From Linum tenue (taxonomy: Eukaryota > Streptophyta > Magnoliopsida > Malpighiales > Linaceae), in contig CAMGYJ010000010.1 in the NCBI GenBank assembly GCA_946122785.1, positions 29,677,608 to 29,741,607 on the forward strand: DNA of 64,000 nucleotides, read 5' to 3'. The notes beneath the pieces were generated by a model. It saw nothing but the letters and a program-made list of their open reading frames with translations, ran no database searches and was not told where the DNA came from. Below, in pieces: positions 1-11,456 of this stretch (the first letter of the stretch is position 1; each line of letters opens with the position of its first letter). A program made the translations under genes and the position numbers.

Positions 1-519
1 GCAGTATGAGCGATGTTTAGTTAAAAAAATGTAAGTTATTTTTAATTTTCATTTTTTTCTTCACAAGTTATTATCTAATGCTTAGATTAATTTAATTGTT
101 AAGCCTAAAGATAGAATATAAATTGTACTCATTCAAATTGTACCAAATATTGTATTCTACTCTCTCCTTAATCCTTATATTTTCACCCTCGTTAATATTA
201 AACGTGTGATAGTTTTTGTTTCTACTTAAATATTAATTTTTTGAATGAAAAACATATATACCAAGACTTACAAGATGACACACTATTTGTGATGTTTTGA
301 AGAAAATATTCAGGTCATCATAATATTGTTTATCCCAAAATTAATTTTGTACCACATCGATTAAATACAAATAATTAAATGGCTTTATAAGACCAACTTA
401 ATTATAATAGTTTAAATCAATTAAGTGGGTCACTTGGATTGGATTTTTTGGCCGGTGGCCATCATGTGCCATTCTAGCCATCTATTTCAAGATTTGGCTA
501 AGTGTTTGGATCACCCCCA

Positions 520-1330
520 TGACGTGGTGAGGAGAGTGGTCAACGTACCGTCACCCTCATAATATCCCGAGGGGGTGGCCACCATATTATCACCCCATGA
601 AATGTTGAGTGGGGAGGGGGGGGGGGGGGTGACCACCATACTGACACCCTCATGATGTGCCGAGGGGTGGTCACCACCATGCGACACCCATGAGGTTCAA
701 TACCATGGAGTGAAATATGGCTAAGTGTGGAAAATAATTACTTGTTGGAGCCTCCCCCCCCCCCCCCTGGTGTGGTAAGAGAGGGTCATCAACATACCGC
801 CACCCCATGATGTGATGAGGGGATGGTAACCAACATACCACCCCCATGGTATGATCAGGGGATCAACATACACCTTGATGAGATAGTTAGGGGGCAATCA
901 ACATATGACCCTCATTAGGTGGTTAGGGGGTGGCCATCAATATACACCCCCCATGGTATGGTTGAAGAGGGTCATCAAGACTCCCATGAGGTGATGGTTA
1001 GGGGGTGAGGGGTACTTATCACACCCCCTAAGCTGACGAGGTGGGTGGTGTGATCACGAGGGTGATCACCATACCCCTTAGTGTGGTGGGGTGGAAATTT
1101 GGCTAAGTATATAAGATGATGAGTACATACCCTCACTGCAATACCATGAGGTGGTCGACATACTCCCCTCTAGTACAACAAGGTGGTATAAAATTTGGTT
1201 AAGTGTGAAAGTGGTATGGGTGATGGATCAACATACTCCCTGGGTGTGAGTAGGGGGTACCCCTTGGTGTGGTGGAGAGTGGGGATTGATATTACCCTCT
1301 TGGTTGACAAGGGGGCAGTCAAGTGGCAAT
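520..1330. repeat. Imperfect CCCC/GGGG-rich minisatellite
   Basis: Degenerate units of about 40-60 bases recur. They combine ACCCCCATGGTATG-like and AGGGGGTGGTCACCA-like words, giving many short inverted pairs. Homopolymer runs include 14 G at 616-629 and 14 C at 754-767. The same tract occurs in copy B at 28735-28872 and 32795-33480. It probably represents the U3 part of the LTR block. The homopolymer lengths may be unreliable. Confidence 0.7.
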
Positions 1331-1514
1331 GAGTCACCCCTCTTGGTCATTTTTCTCTATAGACAAGCAAAGCTATGAAAGAGATACCAAGAGCGGGGAG
1401 TGAAGTCTCAAGAGGAAGGCATTATCATCTCAATGCATCATTAGAGTAGTTGAAGAGAGTAACCGTCAATCCACATCAGCATAGCGGTTTTTGAAAGCAG
1501 ATACTTCTTGTGGC

Positions 1515-1522
1515 TATAAATA
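1515..1522 (+). promoter_or_regulatory. TATA box of the LTR-like block
   Basis: TATAAATA lies in a GGCTATAAATAGG context and is conserved at 33681-33688 in copy B. It sits about 315 bases before the proposed LTR end, a normal place for an LTR promoter. Confidence 0.55.
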
Positions 1523-1830
1523 GGAGGTGAAGACGACAAAGGAAGGGTTTTCCAAAATCACATCACACAACCTATTGTCAAACTTTATCTTTATCTTTAC
1601 ATTTTTCATCTACAAATGTAGTCATAGTTGTAGTTTCGGAGCTCTCACCGAACCTCCATAGGAGTAGAGTTAATGTAATTTAGATTTTCACGTAGATCAT
1701 CAAGAAAATCGAACAACCTTGTTTGAACTTTGTTCAAAGAGGTGTGGACCATGTTTGTTCAATCATTTGTTAAGAAGTCAAAGGTGTAATTCCAATTATG
1801 TTCCATCTAGTTTTTCTCGCCGGGAAAACA

Positions 1831-1978
1831 AATTGGCACACCTGGTGGGGCATTTGTGTTCGATTTGATGCCTCCGAGGCGGAGGGATCAAGAAGGTGAA
1901 GCTCCGGATGGTTTTTATGAAGGAACAGGTGTCCAACATTTAACATGGTTTTGCCGTGAAAACAAATTGACACCCTAG
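1831..1978 (+). pseudogene. Primer-site/leader and truncated gag start
   Basis: Directly after the proposed LTR end comes a TTGGCACACCTGGTGGGG stretch. It resembles the TTGGCGCC...TGGGG primer-site region of Tat/Ogre gypsy elements. An ATG at 1868 opens a 36-codon frame starting MPPRRR, a common plant gypsy Gag beginning, and it stops at TAG 1976-1978. The bases just before that stop (about 1954-1975) echo the LTR end and primer site at 1819-1840, so the gag may have been cut by recombination at that short repeat. The assignment rests on short motifs only. Confidence 0.4.
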
Positions 1979-2530
1979 CTCGGCCGTGCACTACTTTTAC
2001 TAAAATGCCCTAGAAAAATAAAATACTCAAAATTTAAATTACAGTGGGAAAATTCTTAATAAACAAAATACTGAAATCACTTTCTTGTTTTTTCAAGCAA
2101 CGCCCTAACACGTGGGCAAATTAAACTCAAACTTTAAAATCTCAATCTGATCTCCAGTCCATACTCATAATCATCAAATGTAAATAACTAATAGTCTCTA
2201 ATGTTGCTGCTACTGAAAACCTTGACTAAGCATCCTCCGTAACGCTTATACTGCTCTCCCTTAGCTGGCTGCCCTCGAACTCACTGCTCTCTAATTGCTC
2301 CTCTAGCTCCTCATCTAACTCTTCAAACTGGTGAGTAAGTTGGGGTCAGTCTACGCCCTTACATTTAAAATCTATAGTACTTGATTACTTTACTTCAGAC
2401 ACATAACTTAAACTTGTGGAAGTTGTTTGTACTTCCATTCTCAAAAATCTTAACTCTTAAAACTGTATGGGAGCTAAATTTACTCTCCCTTCTTAAAGCT
2501 CAAATCTCAACTTAAATATTGATACACAAA
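1979..2530 (-). repeat. Possible end fragment of a Tekay/Del-like LTR
   Basis: Read on the minus strand, this non-coding stretch resembles the R/U5 end of the long LTR at 10008-14465 and of the LTR at 44238. Shared traits are a CTCACCAG word, a GAGGAGCTAGAGGAGC-type purine tract and a long T/A-rich tail. If so, the LTR has been split by the 2.5-10.0 kb insertion. Copy B lacks this part. The resemblance is by eye only. Confidence 0.25.
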
Positions 2531-3306
2531 TTTATTTTTTCTTACAATTTAGTACCTAAGTTTTTAAAATTTTACAAAAAGGTCCGGAAATTTTGGTTGT
2601 AAAATTACATTTTGGTACCTTTCTATGTTTTTCCTCACGGTATAGTACCTAAATTTTTAAAATTTTACAAATAAGTCCAATTTTTTGTTAGAAGGATTTC
2701 AAATTACTTGTTGTTAAAATGTATTTGAAGTTAACAAGTAATTGTTCCTTTCTATGGCAAAAAAATTTAACTGTTACCCTAAAAAATTAAGATTATTCTC
2801 ACAAGAGTTGAAAGCATAGTCCAAGTGTTTAAACAGGTATGGTTTTTGGTTAAAAAAACTAAGTTATTGTTTTCCACTTTTTAAGCGTCGGTCCTCAATT
2901 ATTATACACTAATTTTATAGGCTTTGGCAGCGGCGCCAGATAGGGTTTGCGAAATTTTTGTTTGGCGGGCTAGCTAAAATTTTGAGCTTTGGCGGAACGA
3001 AAATCAAATTCAGGGGTACAACCGCAAAGGATTTTCTATTTTATCAACAAATTAAAAAAGGAAAATTGAGGCATTTAGGTTTCGGGTTTTCCCTTTATAA
3101 AATCAACAGTATAATTTATAGCTGAAAAGTAAAACTGCAACCCCCATTCAAATTTTTCTGCGCATAGAGTGATTTTAGGAGTCTGACGTGGCAGGGTGGT
3201 TACGCAGGAGAAAAAATAGGAGTCCACTACCCACCTTTTCTCCTGCCAGCCCACGTTGTCATTAATTTGCATTTATTTTTTATTTGGCTGAAATAAGCCC
3301 ACCTTT
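2531..3306. other. AT-rich spacer, no gene seen
   Basis: It contains two copies of a GTACCTAA...TTTTAAAATTTTACAAA motif (about 2550-2590 and 2645-2670) in a style common in plant MITEs. The same wording recurs inside the hAT at 12919-13472. No coding region or complete element could be delimited. Confidence 0.4.
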
Positions 3307-4260
3307 TCTACTGATTATTAAGAGAGAGAAAAAATTCACGAAAATGGAAGAGCAATTGCAGGCACATTAAAGAGAGAGAGGGTGAAAGGTGAAAGGGAGG
3401 AGATTGAGACATCTGCCACCAATTTACAGAGCTGGCTTTGGTTCTTTCCGCTTTCTTTCCTCTCTCTTACATTTTTCTCTTCATTCTGTTGATTGGATTC
3501 TCTAGGGATCAAAAGGGGTTTTTTTATTTTTCCCTTTTTCTTTTCCAATCTGAGTTTTTCTCTCTCGACCGTTTCGCCGGGCGGCTCGCTGTGGAGGGAG
3601 GTGGGGAGAAGCGGAGGGTGATTTGGGGGGATAGGCAAGCCTAATCTAGAAATCTGCCTACTGTGTTTGGAGAGAGGACGGAAAAATTTGACAGTGGAGG
3701 GTGAAAGCAACGGAGTCGAGGAGAGGGAAGGAGGAGTCATTGAGCTGCTCGATTCTATTTGTTGTCGTGTTGGGATTGGAAATTTGATTGCTTTACTTTG
3801 ATTTGGTTTGTGGGTTATGAATGTGTTTGTTTTTTAGGGTGAGAAAGAGAGAAAAAATATGGTGGATCATGGCTGAGAATGGCGGCAATTACTGCCCGAA
3901 GAAGACAGATGATATGTGTGGTGATGTTTGCGGCCAGGATTCTGGCCGGGTCATGAGCATATAATGGTAGCAGCATTCTGGCCAGGAATCGAAAAGGTAG
4001 GGTACAATTTGCTTCCCCAAATTCTCATGTTGTCATGTTCCTTATTGTTACACAATTTCCTGATACTTTCCCTGCATGCAGATTGTCATCCAATTTGCTG
4101 AAGAGTTTGTCATATGCTAATTTCATAGCTGCTAAGGTATTCTGGCCTCTGATCTTTGAATTGGTAGGTTATCATGTCTTTGTCTATGCATCGTCGATTC
4201 ACTTTTCGTGTTCCTTTTCAAATAAGTTGATTTTGTGAACAAACATATCCTATTTCAGAT

Positions 4261-6382
4261 TGCGTCAGGTTATTGGAGAATTAAATATGGATAGTGCAAA
4301 TGTCATCCCATCTGCCAAACCACAGATTTATCGATCGTCTGTACCATGTGAGTGTCATAGTTTAGCACGAAAGTGTTTCAATGCAAATTGACATTAATAT
4401 TTTCCCTTGAATCTCATTTGTTTAGGAAAACGTCGAGCAGTTTTTATTCATCCTGAAGATCAGTACCAACGTTGTGTTTTATATGCTGAAGAGGAAGAAG
4501 CATTTGAGAGAGGTGTGCTCTCTGTGTTTTAATTTTTCTAATTAGTTCATCTATTCAATGAGTAATACATGGTTTTATATTTAAATTCTGCAGAAGAAGC
4601 TGCCTTACAATTCCAACTCTCTCAACTTCGGCGACTGCTATCCCAAGTCGCCCGTAAGAGAAGACATCATATTTTGAAACAGAAGGCTCATAGGAGGGGC
4701 TTACCTTTTGAACACCAAGGTTGCTGTTTGCTATCTTTTGTAGCAAGTCTTACATATTAGGCTATTTTGTATTGTTCACTCTTTATTTATTTCTTTATCA
4801 ACTTATTTGTTTTGGTATTGTTCATAGTTTGGGAGCCTCAGTTTATATTTCTATTACAAAAGCAAAGTCGATTACTTCGACGTATTCATCCGCATAGAAA
4901 GAGACGTGGCCGAAGTTTCTTTCCTACAGAAGTCAATCAAAGTATGTGGATTCTAATGGGCACTGTTATACATGACATGGTTCATCTATATTTTGGATCA
5001 ATTTTTGTATATTGGATATATGTTTTAGGGTTCTGGTCAACATATTTTGTTCCCTATTTTGGTCTTACAACATATAATGTACCCATTTATGTCATGTATA
5101 TAATTTAGTGATGTACGCTTCATGTGACCTTATGCAAATAGTGGATTGTTTTTAGATGTGTCAACGACAAATTTGTGTGTTTTGAACAAAATTTAGTGTT
5201 TCCTTAAATTTTAGTTATTCTTACTTAAAATGAGAAGTATACCATTCTATCTTTCCTTGAAAACATTTGTTTTAATAATTGTGTTTAATGTAGCGCGAGT
5301 ACATGAGCTTGACAGTTTCTCAAACTCATTCAATTTATCAATTACTGTGACAAAAATTTATTAATATTACTTATCTATTTCACTAGGTCTTCCGTTGGTT
5401 GAATTTTTTGATATTGGTCCACCTTCATGTACGTGTCAACATTGTGGAGCAGTTATGTGGCGGTTCGAGAGTACTTTATCTACACGGAATGATGTGTTGC
5501 CTGCATTTCCTTTATGTTGCAAACATGGTAAAGTGAAATTGCCTCCCCGCAGAGATGTGCCCGAATTTCTTAAAACTCTACTTGAAGGGGATACACCATT
5601 AGCGCGTCACTTTCGTACTAACATCAGAGCCTATAATGGGGTTTTTTTGCTTTATTTCTCTCGGAGGTAAAGTCAATCACTCTATTAATGATGGTCGTGG
5701 AGTTTATGTATATTCAATCAGTGGTCAGATTTATCATCGAATAGGATGTTTGGTTCCTGGTGATGGGGATAGTCCGAAATTTGGACAGCTTTACATTCAC
5801 GATTCGGATAACGAGGTCCAGAATCGTATGGACTTTTACTCCACTGATCCTGCCAAGAATCCGTTGCGCCAATGTATTGTTGAAGGCCTCCAGCATATGT
5901 TTGATGACAATAATATCCTGGTACGTACATTACGTTCTGCGTGAGATAGGATACAAAACTCTGGTGTCCAGGAGCTTCAACTGAAACTATTGGCTAAGCG
6001 TGAAATTTATAGTAGAGAATATAATTTGCCCTCTGCGAATGAGATTGCAGCATTGATTGTAGATGAAACAGGAGAGCAATCATTTTCTCCAGATATAATT
6101 GTTCAACAGAAGGGTTTAGAAATGGAAAGGATTAGCGTATACCATCCAAGTCTGATGGCATTACAATATCCAATTTTATTCCCATATGGCGAGGATGGGT
6201 GGCATCCCTGCATTAGCTATAGTCACAATAGCTCTAATATCCGTGTTGGAGATAAAATGATAACGCAGTGTGATTTCTATGCATATCGTCTTCAAACCCG
6301 TCTCCAGGAGTCGACAGTAATGGACACCTTTTCAATACCGTATTCGAGATGGTTACTCGGTATCAAGCTGAGTAGGTGCTAG
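4261..6382 (+). pseudogene. Helitron Rep/helicase N-terminal region, broken
   Basis: This is the upstream part of a plant Helitron replication protein. Small exons appear at about 4261-4350, 4425-4513, 4594-4720 and 4827-4940, with GT/AG-like borders. A larger block follows from about 5386. It carries the usual Helitron N-terminal words: a CQHCGAVMW cysteine pair and LCCKHGKVKLP near 5430-5560, GQIYHRIGCLVP near 5720, FGQLYIHDSDNEVQNRMDF near 5790, and LQYPILFPYGEDGW near 6160. The frame shifts at a T run near 5640 and again near 5930. The sequence stops before the HUH nuclease and helicase domains, so it cannot be functional. The family is clear; exon borders are approximate. Confidence 0.8.
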
Positions 6383-8504
6383 GCCTCAACTGGTACGTCT
6401 TTTCTCTCCCTTTGTTTTGAATTCGGAGCTGTGATTTTTGGTTTAGTTCCTCGATTTCACCCTGTTCGTAGGATGGGGTGCGATATTGTTTTCAAGTGTT
6501 GTACAATTTACACTTTATATTTCTGTGTATTATTGATAGTGGAGAGTTTCAGATTTTGGTGTGAATTAGAAATGATTAGAGTAGCCATTCCATGGCAATT
6601 TTATTGTTGGAAAGGAGGGGATGCTCGGTCTTGAATGTGTTACTTCAAATCCAACTGTCATTGTTATGCAGATTACCTTTAGTATTTCTGCATAGAAATA
6701 TGGGTTACTATTTGGTTTCACGTGCTTTACTCTCTATACTTGCATCTATATCCAACATCATGAAGGTGCACAGTTTTATCATATTCTTAAGGGTAATTTT
6801 AGCAAGTAGTCTCATCGTTCTAATTCTATAATCGCAGTGTCTTCTGGCCTGGCCTTTGTAATGGAATTAATTGTTATGATTGCCATCATACAATGACTTA
6901 GAGAATGCTAAGAAGTAAGAAGGAAGAACCAGAACAGTAGGCATATGGAGATAGGTGGTGGGTAGTAATGCTCTGTGTGTGTGTGTAATGCCTAAAGTGG
7001 GGGTCTCCTTGGTCGTAGTGCTTGGATGCTGCTCTAGCCAGGTAGTATCTGTAGTAGTTGCAGCGGTAGCGGTGGCCAATTGAGACTGAAGTAGCTCCAA
7101 TGAATCACCGAGCGCCATTCCTCGACCCCGTCTCGCTCTAATCGGCCTGATTCGTGGCCAATGGAGACACGAAGCATTGAAACCGAGGTGGATTCAACTA
7201 GGGTTTGACGAAAAGAAGAGTGCTCACGATTAGACTGACGGATGGATCAGATCTGTTAGAGAAGATCTATAGGACGGATCAGGTCAAGGCAGAGTAGGCG
7301 AGCCATTGACCGTCTAACATGTAGGGGTCGAATGAGGAGCTCAGAATTACAAAACTCAGGTACTCTTTTTTTCCTTATGAAATTTCATTGGTTTTCTATT
7401 CATACATGGTTATACTGAAATCATAGTTGGTAGAAGAAGATAGAATAAATAACCTTTTCTGGGGAAGTTCTTCTCCACAAAGAATAAGCTATGTATGAAC
7501 GATATGGGGCTCTTTTGCACTACGTAACCCTGGTGGGGATATGGCTGTGTATGTTGTGTAGATGCACTGCAGTCCGCAAAGTGCCTTGCTTAATCACGAG
7601 GTTTGTTAGTTTTCCTTTACTAAGTGATTATCTGGCTTAGTAGCTTTTAGAAACCTCTTTGTCTGGCTGAAAATGGATGTTATGTCATTGTTGTAGTGGT
7701 TCGTTAGTCTTCAGTCATAAGACGTTGATTTCTAATTTAGCTTGATTGTTTTTGCCTTGATGATGGATGTAAGATGTTTTACTGGTACCTTTTGATTTTG
7801 CTCCGTAAATAATTATAAGACATTGAAAACTGAACTCCAGAATTGCTTATCACTATTAGCGTTGGCCAGCCACCATGGGACCATCTCCTCATCATGCGAA
7901 GAAATGATTATGATTTCAACAAAGAAGTGCTTTCTTGGTTAGTTGATGACGTTTTCTCACCTTCCAACTAATATGGTTATGTTTGTTAGTTTCCTGCTTC
8001 TCTTTACCATGAAGTTTACCTGAATGCGTTCTTCATTTTGGTTGGTTAGAATTCTAATTTAAATGCAATACTTAGATATTAGAAAAGGAAAGAGTTTTAG
8101 CACCTACTTCCAAATTTAGGAGTTAGACAAATCTCGCATGTGTTGAATTTAGATACCAAATACATAACTGAAATATATAATCCAAACGATGTTTACATTT
8201 GTTATTGAATATCAAATTGGTTTTCTTTCTTTATGAAGTCATGAATCTTTTTTCATAAAATCCCACTTTCACGACAGACGATTGTATATTTGAATCAACA
8301 AGTGTTTTATTTAATAAAATTCCAAATAAATACTTCAAATATTTGAGATTTTGGTCAATATAATAGCTTGGACTATCCTTTTACGTCATTGTCAACTCTT
8401 AAAACCACAAATATTTTTCGTGAATCATATAAAATTAAAGATCCCAAATCAAGTAAATCATAAATATTGATAAAATAAATTATACGAAATATAATGAAAT
8501 TGAT
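6383..8504. other. Helitron interior without a recognised gene
   Basis: The helicase should lie here but I see none. On the minus strand a 5'-leader-like stretch with AAACCCTAG (about 7230-7119) precedes an 83-codon frame 7118-6867 that begins MALGDSLELLQSQ and is rich in Ala and Thr. This could be a captured host exon, since plant Helitrons often pick up gene pieces, but I do not recognise the protein. The rest is AT-rich and non-coding. Confidence 0.35.
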
Positions 8505-8531
8505 CCGACCAACGGGTCGGGTAAAAGCTAG
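8505..8531 (+). other. Helitron 3' terminal hairpin and CTAG end
   Basis: CCGACC (8505-8510) pairs with GGTCGG (8515-8520) around a 4-base loop. CTAG ends the element at 8531 and T follows. This is the standard Helitron terminator layout. Confidence 0.75.
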
Positions 8532-9150
8532 TTATAAAGATAGCCTAAACACACAAATCCTCTTCACCTCAGCCTCAAGTTCTTCTTCCCGAAAACGATT
8601 TTTCCTCCGTGATCAAGTAAGCCAACAGTCTCCTTCCATTCCTGCCATTTTCCCTAGAAAAAGATTGCTTAACAAAATCCCAATGCCTTCAATTGATTGA
8701 AACAGCGCGGCGAAGCTCGGAAACTTCATCGTGGCGGCTAGGTACGAAATCCCTTCTAAATCTTTGGTTCTCTTTATTTTCCACAACAAGAAGAAGGAAA
8801 TAATCAAAGTCTTTTCTCCTTCATATTTTGTCGCATCTGTGTTTAGGTTTTTGATTGAGTTGCTTAGAAGGTTAACCTTTAAATTCTTTTTTTTTTCAGG
8901 AAATAAAAGAAGATATTTGTTGGTCAAATCGAGCTGTGGTATTGTGACGATAAATGATACTACGCTTACAATAGGAGACATAACAGCACAATTTATGGAT
9001 TTTGAACTTGTTCTTTTAGTTGATTCAATTGTTGTCTTTAATATGATGAATGTCGGTGTTCTTATTATAGGATTGAGATGATATTGTTGTATATTTGCTT
9101 TATTGAGATAAGTACATGTCCCGAAAAATTCCAAAAGGTGATTTGAAATT
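8532..9150. other. Flank between Helitron and CACTA terminus
   Basis: A TATA-like TTATAAAG word lies directly after the Helitron end. Two small plus-strand frames follow (8494-8700, serine-rich, and 8731-9081). They lack recognisable domains and I do not claim either as a gene. This may be interior sequence of the CACTA element whose right end follows. Confidence 0.3.
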
Positions 9151-9988
9151 TACGAGACAAAACGTTTTTAATTATTCCCTAGAACCTATATAGGTAACAA
9201 CTTGTTGTTCCTTAATATATTGATTAAGGGATATATAGTCGTTTCTACAACTTACAATCGTATTAATTTATTGTCCTTGAAGATACTTCTTAAGGATGAT
9301 TGGTGGACCCTACCAATTAATAGGTAACAATTAGGCGTCCAAAAAAATATAGGAGACTATTAGTCGTCCCCAAAAACAAATACTAAGGGACAACAGGTTG
9401 TTCATATGACTTACATAAAGGACAATTAGTCGTTCCCAAAAATCGCATAAGTGACAACTCCTCGTCCCCCAATACACAAGTTAAGGGACAATTGTTCGTC
9501 TCTAAATGTCATAGGTGACAACTTGTCGTCTTTAAAGATATATGATAGGAGACCACTCGTAGTACTTGAATAAAGCTTTTGGGGACAATTTTTGGACTCC
9601 AATTTGACACCTATATGAACGACTTTTCGACCCTATAAAAAGAAAAGGGGACAACAAATTATCCCCATATTAGCCCAACGCAATTATGAAATCGATTATG
9701 TGGGACAACAGTTTGTCCCTAGAAATGATGTTTAGGGGACGACTTAATGTCGCTAAAGTTATAGCTATGAGGACGACATGTTGTCTTTCATGGAAATAAA
9801 CGAGATGATGGCTTGCGGATATTGGGGACGATTGTCGTCCCCGTTAATGGGGACGACCTAGATTTTTTTCGTCCCCAAAAGAATAGAGGACAAGAGTATA
9901 GGGAACCACACCTGGGGGGACAACTTAGTCGTCCCCAAAAACTATAGAGACTATTTTCTCTATTTCAAACCTCATATTTTTTGTAGTG
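9150..9988 (+). mobile_element. CACTA-type transposon terminus with subterminal repeats
   Basis: The right edge reads TTTTTTGTAGTG (9977-9988), the reverse complement of the CACTACAAAAAA inverted repeat of plant CACTA (En/Spm) elements. The 800 bases before it hold about 15 degenerate GGGGACGACTTAGTCGTCCCC-like units in both orientations, the dense subterminal repeats that CACTA transposase binds. No matching left end or 3-bp target duplication was found, and the CACTAC at 1989 does not continue the repeat. I therefore read this as a truncated or interrupted element. Confidence 0.65.
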
Positions 9989-10533
9989 TCACTAGCTAGT
10001 TCGGTTGCCCACTCATATGTATGAGAGCTCATCCATGCTTTCCTTAAACTTAAACTTGGTTAGGGGAGTCGTAACGATTCATCCCCCTAACATCTTAAAC
10101 TTATCGTGGTGGCTCTTCACCACGATTCTCAGGAGCATAACTGCTCATCTTAAAAGTCTCAAGAGCATAACTGCTGCTCTATCTCAAAATCTCAAATGGC
10201 AACGGACTAGTGCTAGTGACTAAAAACTCCTAAACAATTTCACCTTCTTAGAAGGTTGAGTACTTGTTAAAAAATAGACTTGTTCCGAAACTTTAACAAT
10301 AACTCTTAAACGTAAAGCCTCAAAGTAAGAAATAAACTCATACACATTCACTTCAAATCACAGCTCAACCAATGCACATATCATCAAACATAATCATGCA
10401 AACTCAAACATGTATCAAATACTGCACATACATCACGTAAATCAATATTTGAAAGACCGCAAGACGTAGAATTTACCCATTTACACTCACCTTGTTTTAT
10501 GATATGAACTCCTCACTCCTTACCACCCGTGTA

Positions 10534-11456
10534 CAGGGGCGGAGCTACCTTGGTGCTCGGGGGGGGGGGGGGGGCCTCGGCCCCCCGAGAATTTTAGAAT
10601 TTACGTATAAATGATCAGGTAATTTACGTATAAACATATAAAATTTGTAGTAAATAACGCAGAATGCAGGCAAATGACAAGTTGACCATGTAGTCTAGCG
10701 TTTAAGACTTGTTTTATAGATTAGTGATGGTTTTTGGTTCGATCCCCAGTGGCAGCAAAATAATTTTTGTTGTTTTCCATATTATTCCATTATTATCGTG
10801 TGGTAATGGTACTTCAATTTCATTTAAATTTTTATGTTCCTTTTTTCTTTCCATTACAGTTTTATATTTTACTTTAATTTCATCAAAGTTTGTATTTACC
10901 ATTTTCATAATAGTTTTGTAGTTTTGTTTCATTTAATTTTAAATTTAGTTAGGTAAGTCAATTATTCACTTTCATATTTAGTTTGTTAAGCTTAAGTCCT
11001 TGAATTCCAATTAGAACAAAATAATTACAATTTTAAGGATAGTTTCTCATATAAAATGCAATTGTCTTAATACTGATTTTGAATGACACTAATTTTTTCA
11101 GTTGTTGAAATGAAATTTTCTACACAATGTTAATATACAATGTCAACTTTTTTTTCCAACCAAAAAAAATGTTAACTTCTTATAACATCATAATTTTTTC
11201 AGTTGTCGATTACCTAATGACAATGGATGTTTGCATGGTACTATCCAATTTTGATGAAATATACACTAACCATTCATAAATTAATAAAATTTTAAAACTA
11301 TAATTTTAATTTAAAATAATAAGAATTTTAACTATCTTAAGGATATTTTAATGATTATTAGACTATTAGTTTTTTAATTTATTTATTTTATATTTTTCAC
11401 GATAACAAAGTAAGAAAAGTCCCCTCCCCCAGCCCTAAATCCTAACTCCGTCCCTG
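10534..11456. mobile_element. hAT element, 923 bp, non-autonomous
   Basis: Ends CAGGGGCGGAGCTA and (reverse complement) CAGGGACGGAGTTA form the inverted repeat. An 8-bp target duplication CCCGTGTA lies at 10526-10533 and 11457-11464. Copy B has one uninterrupted CCCGTGTA at 34421-34428, a true empty site. No transposase is encoded. A 16-G run (10559-10574) follows the left end. A tRNA-like A box (10691-10701) and B box (10736-10746) lie inside. Confidence 0.93.

Larger units (their letters stand above)
1..1830 (+). repeat. LTR-like block, Tat/Ogre-type Ty3 element (duplication copy A)
   Basis: This block matches 28211-28872 plus 32795-33881, which is copy B with a retrotransposon inside it. 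It looks like the downstream part of a long terminal repeat. A TATA box lies at 1515-1522, the block ends in CA at 1829-1830, and the next bases (from 1831) resemble a Tat/Ogre primer-binding site and leader. The LTR start is not identified and may lie left of the window. No protein is encoded. The LTR reading is inference; the duplication is seen directly. Confidence 0.6.
3307..8531 (+). mobile_element. Decayed Helitron (3' end firm, 5' end tentative)
   Basis: The 3' end is convincing. A hairpin with 6-bp stem and 4-base loop (8505-8520) is followed by seven bases and CTAG (8528-8531), then T, as expected for insertion between A and T. A Helitron Rep/helicase-type gene lies upstream in the same orientation (4261-6382). 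The 5' end is a guess: TCTACTGATTATTAAGAGAG at 3307 resembles known Helitron starts, but the preceding base is T rather than A. The Rep nuclease core and the helicase are missing, so this copy is non-autonomous. It lies inside the 1716-10007 segment that copy B lacks. Confidence 0.65.

Noticed and set aside
1989..1994. CACTAC as a possible left end of the CACTA element ending at 9988
   Set aside because: The bases after CACTAC (TTTTACTAAAATG) do not match the right inverted repeat, and the 3-bp flanks GTG and TCA differ.
8494..9081. A small host gene (frames 8494-8700 and 8731-9081)
   Set aside because: The first frame starts inside the Helitron terminus, no splice pattern or domain links the two, and a frame of similar length runs antisense.
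10691..10746. A tRNA gene
   Set aside because: A and B boxes are present but no acceptor stem or anticodon arm could be formed.
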